Part shown: positions 34,708-42,489 of the stretch, in pieces | Layout: every line of letters begins with the position of its first letter | Position numbering within the stretch: the first letter of the stretch is position 1 | NCBI RefSeq assembly: GCF_016862915.1 | Contig: NZ_BONW01000005.1 | Coordinates: forward strand, 124,001-188,000 | Direction: 5' to 3' | Length of the DNA: 64,000 nucleotides | Source: Plantactinospora endophytica | Lineage (GTDB): Bacteria; Actinomycetota; Actinomycetes; Mycobacteriales; Micromonosporaceae | Program-made: the position numbers and the translations under genes | The notes under the pieces: generated by a model | The model's database searches: none | Told to the model about the DNA's origin: nothing | The model's input: only the letters and a program-made list of their open reading frames with translations

Positions 34708-35211
34708 CCGTCCATCCTCTCCCAGCCGTACCGCGTCCGGCACCGCACGCGCCGGACGATCCGCAGGTCGCCGGCCTGCCGTCACCGGCGTCGCCGGATC
34801 AGGATTGGAGATCGCGGGACAGAACGGACACCAGGTGTGGAACAGGCGTGATCCTGTTCCCCACGGACGCGCGCCCGACGCTCCTTGGCGAACCGAAGCT
34901 GACTGGACCGACCGCCACTCGCCCCTCGCCGCGATGTCCCGAACGAGCATCGTGGCTCAGAGTCACGATCGTGACTCTGAGCCACGACCCTGAAAAGAGG
35001 AATGCCTTCCCGCCGGTCAGCCGTCGCCCGACCTGCGGTCAATCGACGGCCTGGTTCGCGGCGGCGAACATCTACCGGGTCGGACCGGCCGGCCCGACCG
35101 CCGATCGTCGCCAGCGTTCGGAGACCGATCACCGGTGTACCGTCCAAGGTGGGTGGGCGCCGGAGTAGCGGCGACCGCCCCGCCACCCAGACCGCTACCT
35201 GGGAGCACAGC
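34708..35211. other. Gene-free interval with a long palindrome
   Basis: No gene is supported in these 504 bases between the divergent Nei and XRE genes. The codon pattern is lost in all frames. The main feature is the 38-bp perfect palindrome at 34950-34987. GGGAG at 35201-35205 is the ribosome site of the XRE gene. Both promoters must lie here. Confidence 0.55.
34950..34987. repeat. 38-bp perfect palindrome
   Basis: TCGTGGCTCAGAGTCACGA (34950-34968) is followed immediately by its exact reverse complement (34969-34987), a 19-bp-arm palindrome with no spacer. It is less GC-rich (about 58%) than its surroundings and includes a nested TCACGATCGTGA. It could form a cruciform or RNA hairpin, be the operator of a dimeric regulator such as the downstream XRE protein, or be an interspersed repeat. 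Confidence 0.9.
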
Positions 35212-36426
35212 ATGGACGCCAGCAGGCTGCCAACCATGACCGTCGGCCAGCGGATCAAGTTCCATCGAGAACGCGCTGGCAAGACGCGGGCTGTCCTCGG
35301 AGGACTCGTGGGCCGCTCGGCGGAGTGGGTGAAGGCCGTCGAGACTGGTCGGCTCCTCCCTCCCCGACTGCACATGCTCAGCCAGGTCGCGAAGGCCCTG
35401 CGCGTCGACCTGGCGGCACTGGCGACGCCGGACGAGCCGGTCGCGGTGAGCGTCGGCCCTGGCCATGCCCATCTCCCGGCGGTGCGTGAAGCGCTGAATC
35501 GGTGGCCGGTCGCACTCGACGCCGAGCCGCCGCCGCTTGACCACATCCGCGCTCGCCTCGACAGCGCGTGGCGGGCTCGCCATGCCGCGCCGGATCACCG
35601 GACCGTGGTCGGCGCACTCCTGCCGGGCCTGATCCGCGACGCCCAGCACGCCACTCGGGCGACCCGTGGCGACCAACGACGGCAGGCGCAGGCGAGCCTC
35701 GCTGACGCACTGGGCCTGACGCAGATGTTCCTGGCCTACCAGCCGGCCGGCGATCTGCTCTGGCGGACGGTTGACCGGGCGATGTTGGCCGCGCAGGAAG
35801 CGGACGATCCGCTGGCCTTGGCCGGTGCGACGTGGTTCGCGGCGGCGGCCCACCGCGACACCGGTGACTGGGACACCGCGATGGCCATCACCTTGGACAC
35901 GCTGGCGGCGGTGAAGCCGGCGCTGCCCGACGCGTCCGACGATCTCTTGGCGATGTCGGGCGCCCTTCAGGTTGAGGCTGCGCTCACAGCCGCGCGATCG
36001 GGCGAGGCCGGCAGGGCGTGGCACCATCTGGACATCGCGGCGAGGGTGGCGAAACGGCTGCCGGATACCTTCTACCAACGCTGGTCCAGCTTCAGCAAGG
36101 TCATGATGGCCCCGCACGCCGTCACCGTGGAGGTCGAGTTGCGCAAGGCCGGGCAGGCGCTGCGCCACGCGGACCGGTCGGACCCCAACGCCATCCCGTC
36201 TCGGCCACGCCGAGCACGTCACCTGATCGAGGTGGCTCGCGGTCACCACCTGCGCAACGACACCGCAGCCACGGTGGGCACCCTGGACCTGGCGTACGAG
36301 ACGGCCCCGGAGACGATTCGCTACAACGGACACGCGCGGTCGATCGTGCTGGAGATGATCGAGGGCTCCGGCCCCCATCGCCGCCGTGCCCACGATCTCG
36401 CCGTGAAGGTCGGCCTCGCGCACTAG
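35212..36426 (+). CDS. XRE-family regulator with helical-repeat C-terminal domain
   Basis: A 404-residue protein. Residues about 10-65 form a Cro/C1 helix-turn-helix (V-G-Q-R-I-K-F-H-R-E-R-A-G-K-T-R, V-G-R-S-A-E-W-V-K-A-V-E-T-G-R). The remaining 330 residues are Ala-rich helical repeats like the TPR-type domains of actinobacterial regulators that bind peptides or partner proteins. ATG 35212 has GGGAG eight bases upstream. It may control the three small Cys-motif genes that start 207 bp downstream on the same strand. Base composition is slightly less extreme than in the flanking core genes, fitting an accessory locus. Confidence 0.88.
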   Translation: MDASRLPTMTVGQRIKFHRERAGKTRAVLGGLVGRSAEWVKAVETGRLLPPRLHMLSQVAKALRVDLAALATPDEPVAVSVGPGHAHLPAVREALNRWPVALDAEPPPLDHIRARLDSAWRARHAAPDHRTVVGALLPGLIRDAQHATRATRGDQRRQAQASLADALGLTQMFLAYQPAGDLLWRTVDRAMLAAQEADDPLALAGATWFAAAAHRDTGDWDTAMAITLDTLAAVKPALPDASDDLLAMSGALQVEAALTAARSGEAGRAWHHLDIAARVAKRLPDTFYQRWSSFSKVMMAPHAVTVEVELRKAGQALRHADRSDPNAIPSRPRRARHLIEVARGHHLRNDTAATVGTLDLAYETAPETIRYNGHARSIVLEMIEGSGPHRRRAHDLAVKVGLAH

Positions 36427-36633
36427 GGGTACGAACCCTACCTCTTTCCGCTTTCGTCGCATCTACGTTCGGTAGTCAACTGGATGCGGCGGGGCGCCAA
36501 TCTGAGCTCTGTCGCAGCCAGATCACCCGGACCGGGGCCGACGCCGTCGGTCCTGTGCCGGTGCCGATCAGGTTGAGAGTGGCGCTCCGCGACTGGATCT
36601 CCGGGGCGCCACGGCCCAGGAGGTGGTACGGCG

Positions 36634-36810
36634 GTGGATCCCATAGACCGATGGTGGGCCGACCTTCAGCTCGAACAGCAGCATCGCGACGGTGGCCGGT
36701 GCCCGGAGTGCGCGCCCCGGGGCGGTTGCCTGGCGCTGCTGGCCGTCGTTCGCCGTCGGGCCGACACCCAGACGACCGGCATCCGGCACGGCCTCGGGCG
36801 GCTCGGGTGA
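36634..36810 (+). CDS. Small Cys-motif protein 1 (58 residues)
   Basis: A short gene starting with GTG at 36634, 10 bases after a perfect AGGAGG. The predicted protein has D-R-W-W-A-D near its start, then C23-x2-C26-x5-C32 (R-C-P-E-C-A-P-R-G-G-C), a hydrophobic helix (L-A-L-L-A-V-V) and a basic tail. Its TGA overlaps the GTG of the next gene (GTGA). The cysteine pattern suggests a small zinc- or cluster-binding knuckle, with H17 as a possible fourth ligand. I do not recognise a family. Support comes from the ribosome site, coding-like third-position G/C bias, and the shared motif with the two following genes. Confidence 0.7.
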   Translation: MDPIDRWWADLQLEQQHRDGGRCPECAPRGGCLALLAVVRRRADTQTTGIRHGLGRLG

Positions 36811-37058
36811 TCCGGCTGGTACGGCGCTGGCTGGCCGTGGAGTGGCCGATCCCGGTCGACCGCGTCGTCGCCCGCCTGGTCCTCGGCCGGCACGCGCTGC
36901 GGGAGTGCGTCCACTGCGGGCCGGACGGCTGCCCGCTCTGGTCGTGGGCGGCCGAGGTGCACCGCCGGGAACACGCGGTCCGGGTACTGCTCGGCGGCAC
37001 CCTGCCGGCCCAGGTAACGGCCGGGGACGTCCGCGCGGCGCTGGACCGGCTTCGGTGA
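36807..37058 (+). CDS. Small Cys-motif protein 2 (83 residues)
   Basis: The protein starts with GTG 36807, overlapping the upstream stop by GTGA, and ends in another GTGA overlap. It has an amphipathic N-terminal helix with W-P-I-P-V-D-R-V-V-A-R-L-V-L, then C34-x2-C37-x4-C42-P-x3-W-A, then a helical C-terminus (A-L-D-R-L). The C-x2-C-x4-C-P-x3-W-A pattern is repeated in the next protein. It has no separate ribosome site, so translation depends on coupling. Family and function are not recognised. Confidence 0.72.
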   Translation: MIRLVRRWLAVEWPIPVDRVVARLVLGRHALRECVHCGPDGCPLWSWAAEVHRREHAVRVLLGGTLPAQVTAGDVRAALDRLR

Positions 37059-37465
37059 ACGGCCACGAGAGTGCCCCGGGGCTGGCCGCTGACTGGGCCT
37101 GGGCCACCATCACCAACCACGCCGAGGGCCGGCACTGCGGCGGCTGTCGGGGCACCTGGTGCCCGACCGCCGAGTGGGCGCTGTGGGTGGTCATCACCGA
37201 CCGGATCGTGCCGGTCGACCGCCGGCAACTCGTCACCGTGGTGGCCCGGCAGGTGATGCTCGCGCACTGGCCGCGCACCGTGGACGGCTGCCGGCCGTGC
37301 GGACTGCCGAACTGTGGCCGGATCGAACTCGCCGGCACGTGGCTGGAGGTCGTCGGCGACGACACGGTGCCGGACAGCGTAAGAATCCTGCGGTCGACAC
37401 CGACGGACGAGGAGTTGCGCCGGATCACCGGAATGGGCGGGCCTCCCAGCACACCCGATCCCTGA
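37055..37465 (+). CDS. Small Cys-motif protein 3 (136 residues)
   Basis: The protein starts with GTG 37055, overlapping the previous stop. It contains two copies of the motif: C28-x2-C31-x4-C36-P-x3-W-A (H-C-G-G-C-R-G-T-W-C-P) and C79-x2-C82-x4-C87 (C-R-P-C-G-L-P-N-C). Between them lies a segment like that of protein 2 (I-V-P-V-D-R-R-Q-L-V-T-V-V-A-R-Q-V), so it looks like a duplicated and extended version. The C-terminus is a short acidic helix and a Pro-rich tail. No membrane segment or signal peptide is present. Function unknown; metal binding is inferred from the cysteines. Confidence 0.75.
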   Translation: MNGHESAPGLAADWAWATITNHAEGRHCGGCRGTWCPTAEWALWVVITDRIVPVDRRQLVTVVARQVMLAHWPRTVDGCRPCGLPNCGRIELAGTWLEVVGDDTVPDSVRILRSTPTDEELRRITGMGGPPSTPDP

Positions 37466-37639
37466 TCAGACGGCGCCCGCAGCGCAGGTTATCTGCAATT
37501 GTGCGACCTGTCCTGGCGTCGGGCCACGACCCGGGCAGGCTGTCGGTGCGGTGAGACCGCCGGCCGCCGGCCACGGCTGTGCCCACCGGATGGGACGGCG
37601 GCGCGGAAGCGTACGCGTCCTACCGCCGTCCACCCTTCG

Positions 37640-37939
37640 TCAGGGCAACTCCTCGGGACGGGGCTGGCGGACCGCATCCTGGTAACGCGGGTGGCTCGCG
37701 TTGTAGATGGCGTAGTTGAGCCGGGCGTCTGCCAGGCTCAGGTCACCGTTCGGGCCGCCCCGGGGGGTGCCGGCATTCTGTTCCGTGGAACCGTCGTCGG
37801 TCCAGAAGCAGATCGGGCAGGTACCGCCGCCGGTCCGGTGCGCGCAGCACAGGCAGACGGCGACATCGATCGAGTGTTTCCCCACACCGGTAAGCATTTC
37901 ACAGCAGCCCGGCACGGGCACAGTAGACAGTTTTACCAT
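37640..37939 (-). CDS. CPCC-type cysteine-rich protein
   Basis: A protein of 99 residues from ATG 37939, or 85 from ATG 37897. The core C-L-C-C-A-H-R-T-x4-C-P-I-C-F-W-T-D-D-G, G-G-P-N-G-D-L-S-L-A-D-A-R-L-N-Y matches the CPCC domain, a small putative zinc-binding module. The usual first motif C-P-C-C is C-L-C-C here. Such proteins are often encoded near contact-dependent or polymorphic toxin loci, but no toxin is visible here. It stands alone between the Cys-motif cassette and the SAM hydrolase. Confidence 0.82.
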   Translation of the reverse strand: MVKLSTVPVPGCCEMLTGVGKHSIDVAVCLCCAHRTGGGTCPICFWTDDGSTEQNAGTPRGGPNGDLSLADARLNYAIYNASHPRYQDAVRQPRPEELP

Positions 37940-38014
37940 TCCGCCCGCCCCGCCGGCCGAAATTTCACACCGCGCGACACCCGAACGGACCGGTACGCCG
38001 GTCAGCCGTACCGC

Positions 38015-38791
38015 TTACTCCAGCCGCAGCACGTCGCCCGGGGTGACGCCGAGCAGTTCGTCCGCCCGACCGCCGTTCACCGCGACCGCCAGTTGGTCGG
38101 CCGAGTCCGGATAGACGACGAGTCCGCCGGGCGGGGCGTCGCCGAAGGTGTCGCCCCGGCCCGCCGGGTGCCCGCCGATCCGGACGACCGGGCCGAGCCG
38201 CCGAAGCGCGGAGCCGGTCGCGGCGAGCTGGACGTTGCCGAAGTGGTCGACGGTCAGTACCTCGGCCTCCAGCCAGCCGTCGCCCTCCCTGACGACGGGT
38301 TCGGGCAGCCGCAGCAGGCTTGCCGGGTCGACCGCCGGCCCGGCGTCGGCCAGCGGCGCCCCCAGCGCGAACCGGGCGGCGGCCGGGGCGAAGATGTCCC
38401 GACCGTGGAAGGTGCGCGACGGTGCGGGAAACCATTCCACACTGGTCAGCTCGACCGCCTCGGTGATCCCGCCGAGCACCGACGCGGCCCGGAGGAGCAG
38501 CCCGTTGTCCGGGCCGACCAGCAGCCCACCGGGCGTACGCAGGGCGACGCCGCGCCGCGCGGTGCCCACCCCGGGATCGACCACCGCCACGTGTACGGCC
38601 GGCGGCAGGTGCCCGACGGTCTGGGCCAGCACGGTCGCGCCCCGGGCGACGTCGCCGGCCGGCACCAGGTGGCTGACGTCGATCACCCGGACGGCCGGCG
38701 CGATCCGGGCCACCACCCCGTGGCAGGCCGCCACGAAGCCGTCGGAGAGGCCGTAGTCGGTGGTCAGGCTGAGCCATGCGTAACCGGGCAC
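38015..38791 (-). CDS. SAM hydrolase / SAM hydroxide adenosyltransferase (DUF62)
   Basis: A 258-residue enzyme of the fluorinase/chlorinase/DUF62 family that cleaves S-adenosylmethionine to adenosine and methionine using water or hydroxide. Motifs are T-D-Y-G near residue 12, H-V-A-V-V-D-P-G-V-G-T, G-P-D-N-G-L-L, F-H-G-R-D-I-F-A-P-A-A-A and V-D-H-F-G-N. The F-H-G-R-D triad is characteristic of the hydrolases. The 23-residue insert loop of true fluorinases is not seen. It stands alone, and its biological role is still debated in the family. Confidence 0.92.
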   Translation of the reverse strand: MPGYAWLSLTTDYGLSDGFVAACHGVVARIAPAVRVIDVSHLVPAGDVARGATVLAQTVGHLPPAVHVAVVDPGVGTARRGVALRTPGGLLVGPDNGLLLRAASVLGGITEAVELTSVEWFPAPSRTFHGRDIFAPAAARFALGAPLADAGPAVDPASLLRLPEPVVREGDGWLEAEVLTVDHFGNVQLAATGSALRRLGPVVRIGGHPAGRGDTFGDAPPGGLVVYPDSADQLAVAVNGGRADELLGVTPGDVLRLE

Positions 38792-38882
38792 AGCCGCAAC
38801 GGTAGCCCGGCCGGTGGATCGCCGTCGGCGCAGGTCAGCCCGGCGACGGGCGGTCGGGGGTGGGTCAGCCCCGGTGGGTGGG

Positions 38883-39428
38883 TCAGCGCTCGTCGGTGCG
38901 GTCGACGAGATCCGGGCTACCCTCGGCCGGGCCGCCGGTCGGGTCCAGCCGCAGTTCCAGTCGCAGTTCGTCGTGCAGCGGGATGCCGTCGGTGCCGACC
39001 GTCGGGATGCTCGGCTTGAGCAGCCGGGCCCGGTCCACCGCGCCCGGGTCGACGGCGACGATCCGCAGGCCGCGCCGCTGGTAGAAGCGGAGGGCGCGGA
39101 GGTTGTCGTTGCTGGTGATCAGCCAGACCCGGTCCGCCCGGTGTGCCCGCGCCGTCTCCGCCGCGCCGGCCAGCAGCGCCGTACCGACGCCGTTGCCGGA
39201 GTTGTCGGCGACGATGCTGACCACCTCCAGGGCGGTGCCGGCCAGGTGCCAGGCCAGGGTACCGAGCAGCGCCCCGGTGCCGTCGACGGCGATCAGGGTG
39301 GGCAGCTCGCGCAGGTCGTACCGGACGTCGTGGGCGATCACGTACGGGCCGCCCCACGTCCGGTCGTGCAACGCGTCCACGGCGGCCCGGTCGGCCGGCC
39401 CGGCCGGGCGTACCAGCACTTGGGACAC
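38883..39428 (-). CDS. GNAT-family N-acetyltransferase
   Basis: A 181-residue acetyltransferase. The acetyl-CoA pyrophosphate loop is G-N-G-V-G-T-A-L-L, preceded by L-E-V-V-S-I-V-A-D and followed by N-L-R-A-L-R-F-Y-Q-R-R-G-L-R. The start is GTG 39428 with GAGGAG just upstream. The C-terminal extension of about 40 residues (H-D-E-L-R-L-E-L-R-L) matches a common actinobacterial GNAT subgroup. The substrate is unknown. It is separated by 80 bp from the siderophore-interacting gene and may share its transcript. Confidence 0.92.
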   Translation of the reverse strand: MSQVLVRPAGPADRAAVDALHDRTWGGPYVIAHDVRYDLRELPTLIAVDGTGALLGTLAWHLAGTALEVVSIVADNSGNGVGTALLAGAAETARAHRADRVWLITSNDNLRALRFYQRRGLRIVAVDPGAVDRARLLKPSIPTVGTDGIPLHDELRLELRLDPTGGPAEGSPDLVDRTDER

Positions 39429-39507
39429 GGGCAGCTCCTCGTTCGCGGTGGGCGGTCGGGACGGCGCTGAGTGATCGGCGCTGAGTGGTCGGCGGTGGGC
39501 GGTGGTG

Positions 39508-40446
39508 TCAGGCGTCGTCGGCCTTGCCGAGTCGCCAGTAGCCCATGAAGGCGACCGACTCGCGGTCGAGACCGCGCTCGGAGACGAGGTGCCGGCGCAG
39601 TGTCCGGATCACACTGGACTCGCCGGCCAGCCAGGCGTAGTGGCCGCCACCCGACAGGCCCACCGGGACCTCCCACAACTCGTCGTCCACGTCCACGGCA
39701 TCGGCCGGGGCGTCCGCCGGAGCCGGTCCGTCGGCCGGGAGGAGCCGTTCGGCGGCGGCCCGGACCGCCGGAACCAGCAGGCTGCCGTGGGTCGCGCCGG
39801 ACCGGGGCAGCCAGGTCACGGTCACCAGCGGCGGTGCCGGCAGATCGAGTACGTCCGCCGGCTCCGGTACCTCCAGCAGTACCTCGCCCCGGCTGTGTGC
39901 CGGCAGCCGCTCGACGATGCCGGCGATCGCCGGTACCGCCGTCTCGTCCCCGGCGAGCAGTAGCGTACGGCCGGCGAGTGCGGGCTGGAACTCGCGCCCG
40001 CCGTGGTCGCCGAGGTAGCCGTGGTCCGGACCCATCAGCACGATCCGGTCACCCGGGGCGGCGGCCAGCGCCCAGCGGGCGGCCGGCCCGTGTGCGCCGT
40101 ACGGGCCGCCGTCGGGATGCAGCACGATGTCGACGTCGACCTCGCGGACCTCCCGGCGTACCGCCCGGGTGGTGTAGGTGCGGAACGGGTTGCGCAGTTC
40201 GGTGGGGAGGGCGCGCCAGCGCGGGTACCAGTCGGTGCCGTCCGGCAGGTGCCGGAAGCCGTGTACCGGGATCGGGAAGACGAGTTTGATCCGCTGGTCG
40301 TACCCGGGGTCGGCGAACGTGTCGAAGTCGTCCCCGGTGAAGGTCACCCGGAGGAAGCACGGGGTCAGCCGCTGCACCCGGGCGACCTCGGCCGGGAAGA
40401 GCCGCCACGGGGCGACGAGCGACGGGGCGGTGGAAACCTCGGTCAT
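39508..40446 (-). CDS. Siderophore-interacting protein (ferric-siderophore reductase)
   Basis: A 312-residue flavoprotein of the ViuB/SIP family that reduces Fe(III)-siderophore in the cytoplasm to release iron. The FAD-binding domain has R-T-Y-T-T-R-A and D-I-V-L-H; the following G-D-R-I-V-L-M-G-P and the SIP C-terminal domain (L-L-L-A-G-D-E-T-A-V-P-A-I-A-x-I) are clear. An IdeR/DmdR1-type iron box lies 56 bp upstream of the ATG, so it should be repressed when iron is plentiful. No siderophore synthesis or uptake genes are in the window. Confidence 0.95.
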   Translation of the reverse strand: MTEVSTAPSLVAPWRLFPAEVARVQRLTPCFLRVTFTGDDFDTFADPGYDQRIKLVFPIPVHGFRHLPDGTDWYPRWRALPTELRNPFRTYTTRAVRREVREVDVDIVLHPDGGPYGAHGPAARWALAAAPGDRIVLMGPDHGYLGDHGGREFQPALAGRTLLLAGDETAVPAIAGIVERLPAHSRGEVLLEVPEPADVLDLPAPPLVTVTWLPRSGATHGSLLVPAVRAAAERLLPADGPAPADAPADAVDVDDELWEVPVGLSGGGHYAWLAGESSVIRTLRRHLVSERGLDRESVAFMGYWRLGKADDA

Positions 40447-40501
40447 CGGGCCAACCTCTCGGTACGCGACGCCCGGCGGACTCGACGCGCCCGGCGTGTC
40501 G

Positions 40502-40520
40502 TTAGGTTAGCCTAACCTGG
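40502..40520 (-). promoter_or_regulatory. Iron box (IdeR/DmdR1 operator)
   Basis: TTAGGTTAG-CCTAACCTGG matches the 19-bp actinobacterial iron box TTAGGTTAGSCTAACCTAA at all but the last two positions. It is located between the siderophore-interacting gene and the 3' end of the FAD monooxygenase gene, upstream of the former. Ferrous-iron-loaded IdeR/DmdR1 would bind and block transcription. Confidence 0.9.
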
Positions 40521-40528
40521 CTCGAAAG

Positions 40529-41761
40529 TCAGTGCTTGATCGGGTCCGGAACCGTCCCCGGCGCTGCGGTGACCCGCTCGTCCCAGTCGATCCGGTAGTC
40601 GAACTGCCAGGCCATCCGCTCCGGCTTGACGAACCGCATGGCCAGCGGCATCAGCAGGTCCCGCAGCAGTCGGCCGACCGGCCCGGCCGCCTTGTCCCGG
40701 TTGGTACGCGCACCTGCCGCGATGACCCGCTCCACCCGCGACCGGCGCAGTTGCTCGTACGCGCCGAACGCCGCCGGATGCGGCAGATCGCGCAGGCAGC
40801 GGGCGAGCTGCACGGCGCTCTCCACGGCGAGCGAGGCGCCCTGGCCGGAACTGCTGGACGGGGCGTGCGCCGCGTCGCCGACGAGTACCGAGCGACCCCG
40901 GCTCCAGACCGGCACGCTGGGCAGATCCTCCATCGGGCCGACGACCAGCAACTCCTCCGGTGCGGTCCGGCGCAACAGCGACAGCGCCGGCGTACGGTCG
41001 TCGTCGGCGAACGCCTCGCGCAGCACCGCCAGCCACCGCTCGGGGCTGGTCTGCCGCGCCTCGGCCGCAGTCAGCGGAGCCCGGTGCGGCAGGTTGACGA
41101 ACCAGCCGCCGCTACCGTCGTCGAGGACCTGGTAGCCGAGGAAGGCCCGCTTGCCGAAGACCATGTGCATCTTGTCGTCGGTCGGGGCCAGTCCGGTCTC
41201 GGCGAGCTGTGCGCCGAAGCTGACCAGGCCGGTGTAGCGCGGTCGGGGCGCTGCCGGGTCGAGCAGCGCACGGGTGGCGGACCGCAGGCCGTCGGCACCG
41301 ACCAGGACGTCGGCGCTGGCCCGCGTACCGTCGGAGAAGTGCGCCGTGACGGCGTCCGCCGTCTCGGTGATGTCCACCAGCCGGCGGCCGTGCTCGATCC
41401 GGACGCCCCGGCGGGTCGCCTCGGCGTAGAGCGCCCGGTAGAGGTCGGGCCGCCAGACGAACAACATCTGTGGCAGGCCGGGCGGGCTGCCGAACTCGGC
41501 GAGCCGCCGGCCGGTCGCGTTCTGGATCACCATTCCCGCCATCGGTACGCCGACCTCGCCGACGACCGCGTCGGCGTCGAGCACGGCGAGCGCGTTCAGT
41601 CCGTTGGGTGCGATGCTCAGGCCGCCACCGATCCCGTCGGCAGTGTCCCGGTGGGCCTCGTACACGACGGCCTCGATGCCGGCCCGGTGCAACGCCATCG
41701 CGGCCACCGGTCCGGCGATACCGCCGCCGATGACCAGCGCGGTACGGGTGCTCTGCGTCAT
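40529..41761 (-). CDS. FAD-dependent monooxygenase (PadR-linked)
   Basis: A 410-residue group A flavoprotein monooxygenase. The FAD fold is V-I-G-G-G-I-A-G at 10-17, D-G marker V-G-A-D-G-L, and the ribityl-binding G-D-A-A-H-A-P-S-S-S-S-G-Q-G-A. The C-terminus ends near F-D-Y-R-I-D-W-D, shared with the paralogue at 8272-9516. A good ribosome site (AGAGGAG) precedes ATG 41761. The gene follows the PadR gene by 63 bp on the same strand, and the spacer contains a 12-bp tandem repeat. It probably oxidises an aromatic or drug-like compound; the PadR partner fits induction by phenolics or drugs (inference). Confidence 0.92.
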   Translation of the reverse strand: MTQSTRTALVIGGGIAGPVAAMALHRAGIEAVVYEAHRDTADGIGGGLSIAPNGLNALAVLDADAVVGEVGVPMAGMVIQNATGRRLAEFGSPPGLPQMLFVWRPDLYRALYAEATRRGVRIEHGRRLVDITETADAVTAHFSDGTRASADVLVGADGLRSATRALLDPAAPRPRYTGLVSFGAQLAETGLAPTDDKMHMVFGKRAFLGYQVLDDGSGGWFVNLPHRAPLTAAEARQTSPERWLAVLREAFADDDRTPALSLLRRTAPEELLVVGPMEDLPSVPVWSRGRSVLVGDAAHAPSSSSGQGASLAVESAVQLARCLRDLPHPAAFGAYEQLRRSRVERVIAAGARTNRDKAAGPVGRLLRDLLMPLAMRFVKPERMAWQFDYRIDWDERVTAAPGTVPDPIKH

Positions 41762-41774
41762 GATCTCCTCTTTC

Positions 41775-41810
41775 GTTCCCGGGCTCGTTCCTGGGTTCGT
41801 TCCCGGGCTC
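41775..41810. repeat. Three tandem 12-bp repeats before the FAD monooxygenase
   Basis: GTTCCCGGGCTC, GTTCCTGGGTTC and GTTCCCGGGCTC follow each other, with a decayed fourth copy to 41822. They fill the spacer between the PadR stop and the monooxygenase ribosome site. Each unit contains a CCCGGG-like dyad. Confidence 0.85.
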
Positions 41811-41824
41811 GTGTCTCGGGTGGC

Positions 41825-42430
41825 TCACGGGGTGGGCTCGCCGTGGAACTCGGCCCACAGCCGGCTCCAGCCGGTCGCCGGGTCGGTGATCTGGCCGAGA
41901 AGCCGTTCGACGAACGACGACTCCGCCTCCAGCAGCGCGAGCCGGTATTCCTCCTCGACCAGGAACAGCCCTGGTACGCCCCCGGCCAGCGCCCCGTCGA
42001 CCAGGGCGCGGATCTCGGTGCGTTGTGTGGCGAGCAGTTCCAGCCGGCGGCGCAACAGCGGGATCACCTCGCTGGGCGGCAGCGCCCCGATCAGCGACAG
42101 CGCGGCGACGAACTGCGGGTACTCGTGTCGGGGCTGCTCGACGAGGTCGTGCAGCCAGTCGCGTAACTCGGCCCGGCCGGCGTCGGTCAGCGCGTACACC
42201 GTGCGTTCCGGACGCTGCCCCTCGCGGTTGGTCTCCTGCGCCGCGATGAAGCCGGCCCTGGCCAGTTGCTGGACCACCATGTAGAGCGAGCCGTGGTTGA
42301 ACTTGATGCTGCGGTCGTCGCCGTTGTCGCGCAACGTTCGACTCAACTCGTACGGGTGCATCGGTCGCTGGCTCAGGTAGGAGAGCACGGCGAGCCCGAG
42401 CAGGTTGCCGACCTTCCGTTTCGTGGTCAT
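41825..42430 (-). CDS. PadR-family transcriptional regulator
   Basis: A 201-residue PadR regulator. The winged-helix domain covers about residues 10-90 (V-L-S-Y-L-S-Q-R-P-M-H-P-Y-E-L, H-G-S-L-Y-M-V-V-Q-Q-L, E-R-T-V-Y-A-L-T-D-A-G-R). The C-terminal coiled-coil dimerisation domain (about 105-195) is the Vir/PadR_C type. It is the first gene of a pair with the downstream FAD monooxygenase and probably represses both until an aromatic ligand binds. Confidence 0.93.
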   Translation of the reverse strand: MTTKRKVGNLLGLAVLSYLSQRPMHPYELSRTLRDNGDDRSIKFNHGSLYMVVQQLARAGFIAAQETNREGQRPERTVYALTDAGRAELRDWLHDLVEQPRHEYPQFVAALSLIGALPPSEVIPLLRRRLELLATQRTEIRALVDGALAGGVPGLFLVEEEYRLALLEAESSFVERLLGQITDPATGWSRLWAEFHGEPTP

Positions 42431-42489
42431 TCACGTCTCCGCGTCAGGACGCGGGCTGCTGACACGGCCCGCGTCGAGCTGCGCGGCGG

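Noticed and set aside
36482-36574. A 30-codon frame before the Cys-motif cassette
   Set aside because: No ribosome site, no cysteine motif and poor codon bias; probably leader sequence.
38015-38791. Fluorinase or chlorinase
   Set aside because: The extra loop of halogenating members is not visible and the F-H-G-R-D motif fits the SAM hydrolase group.
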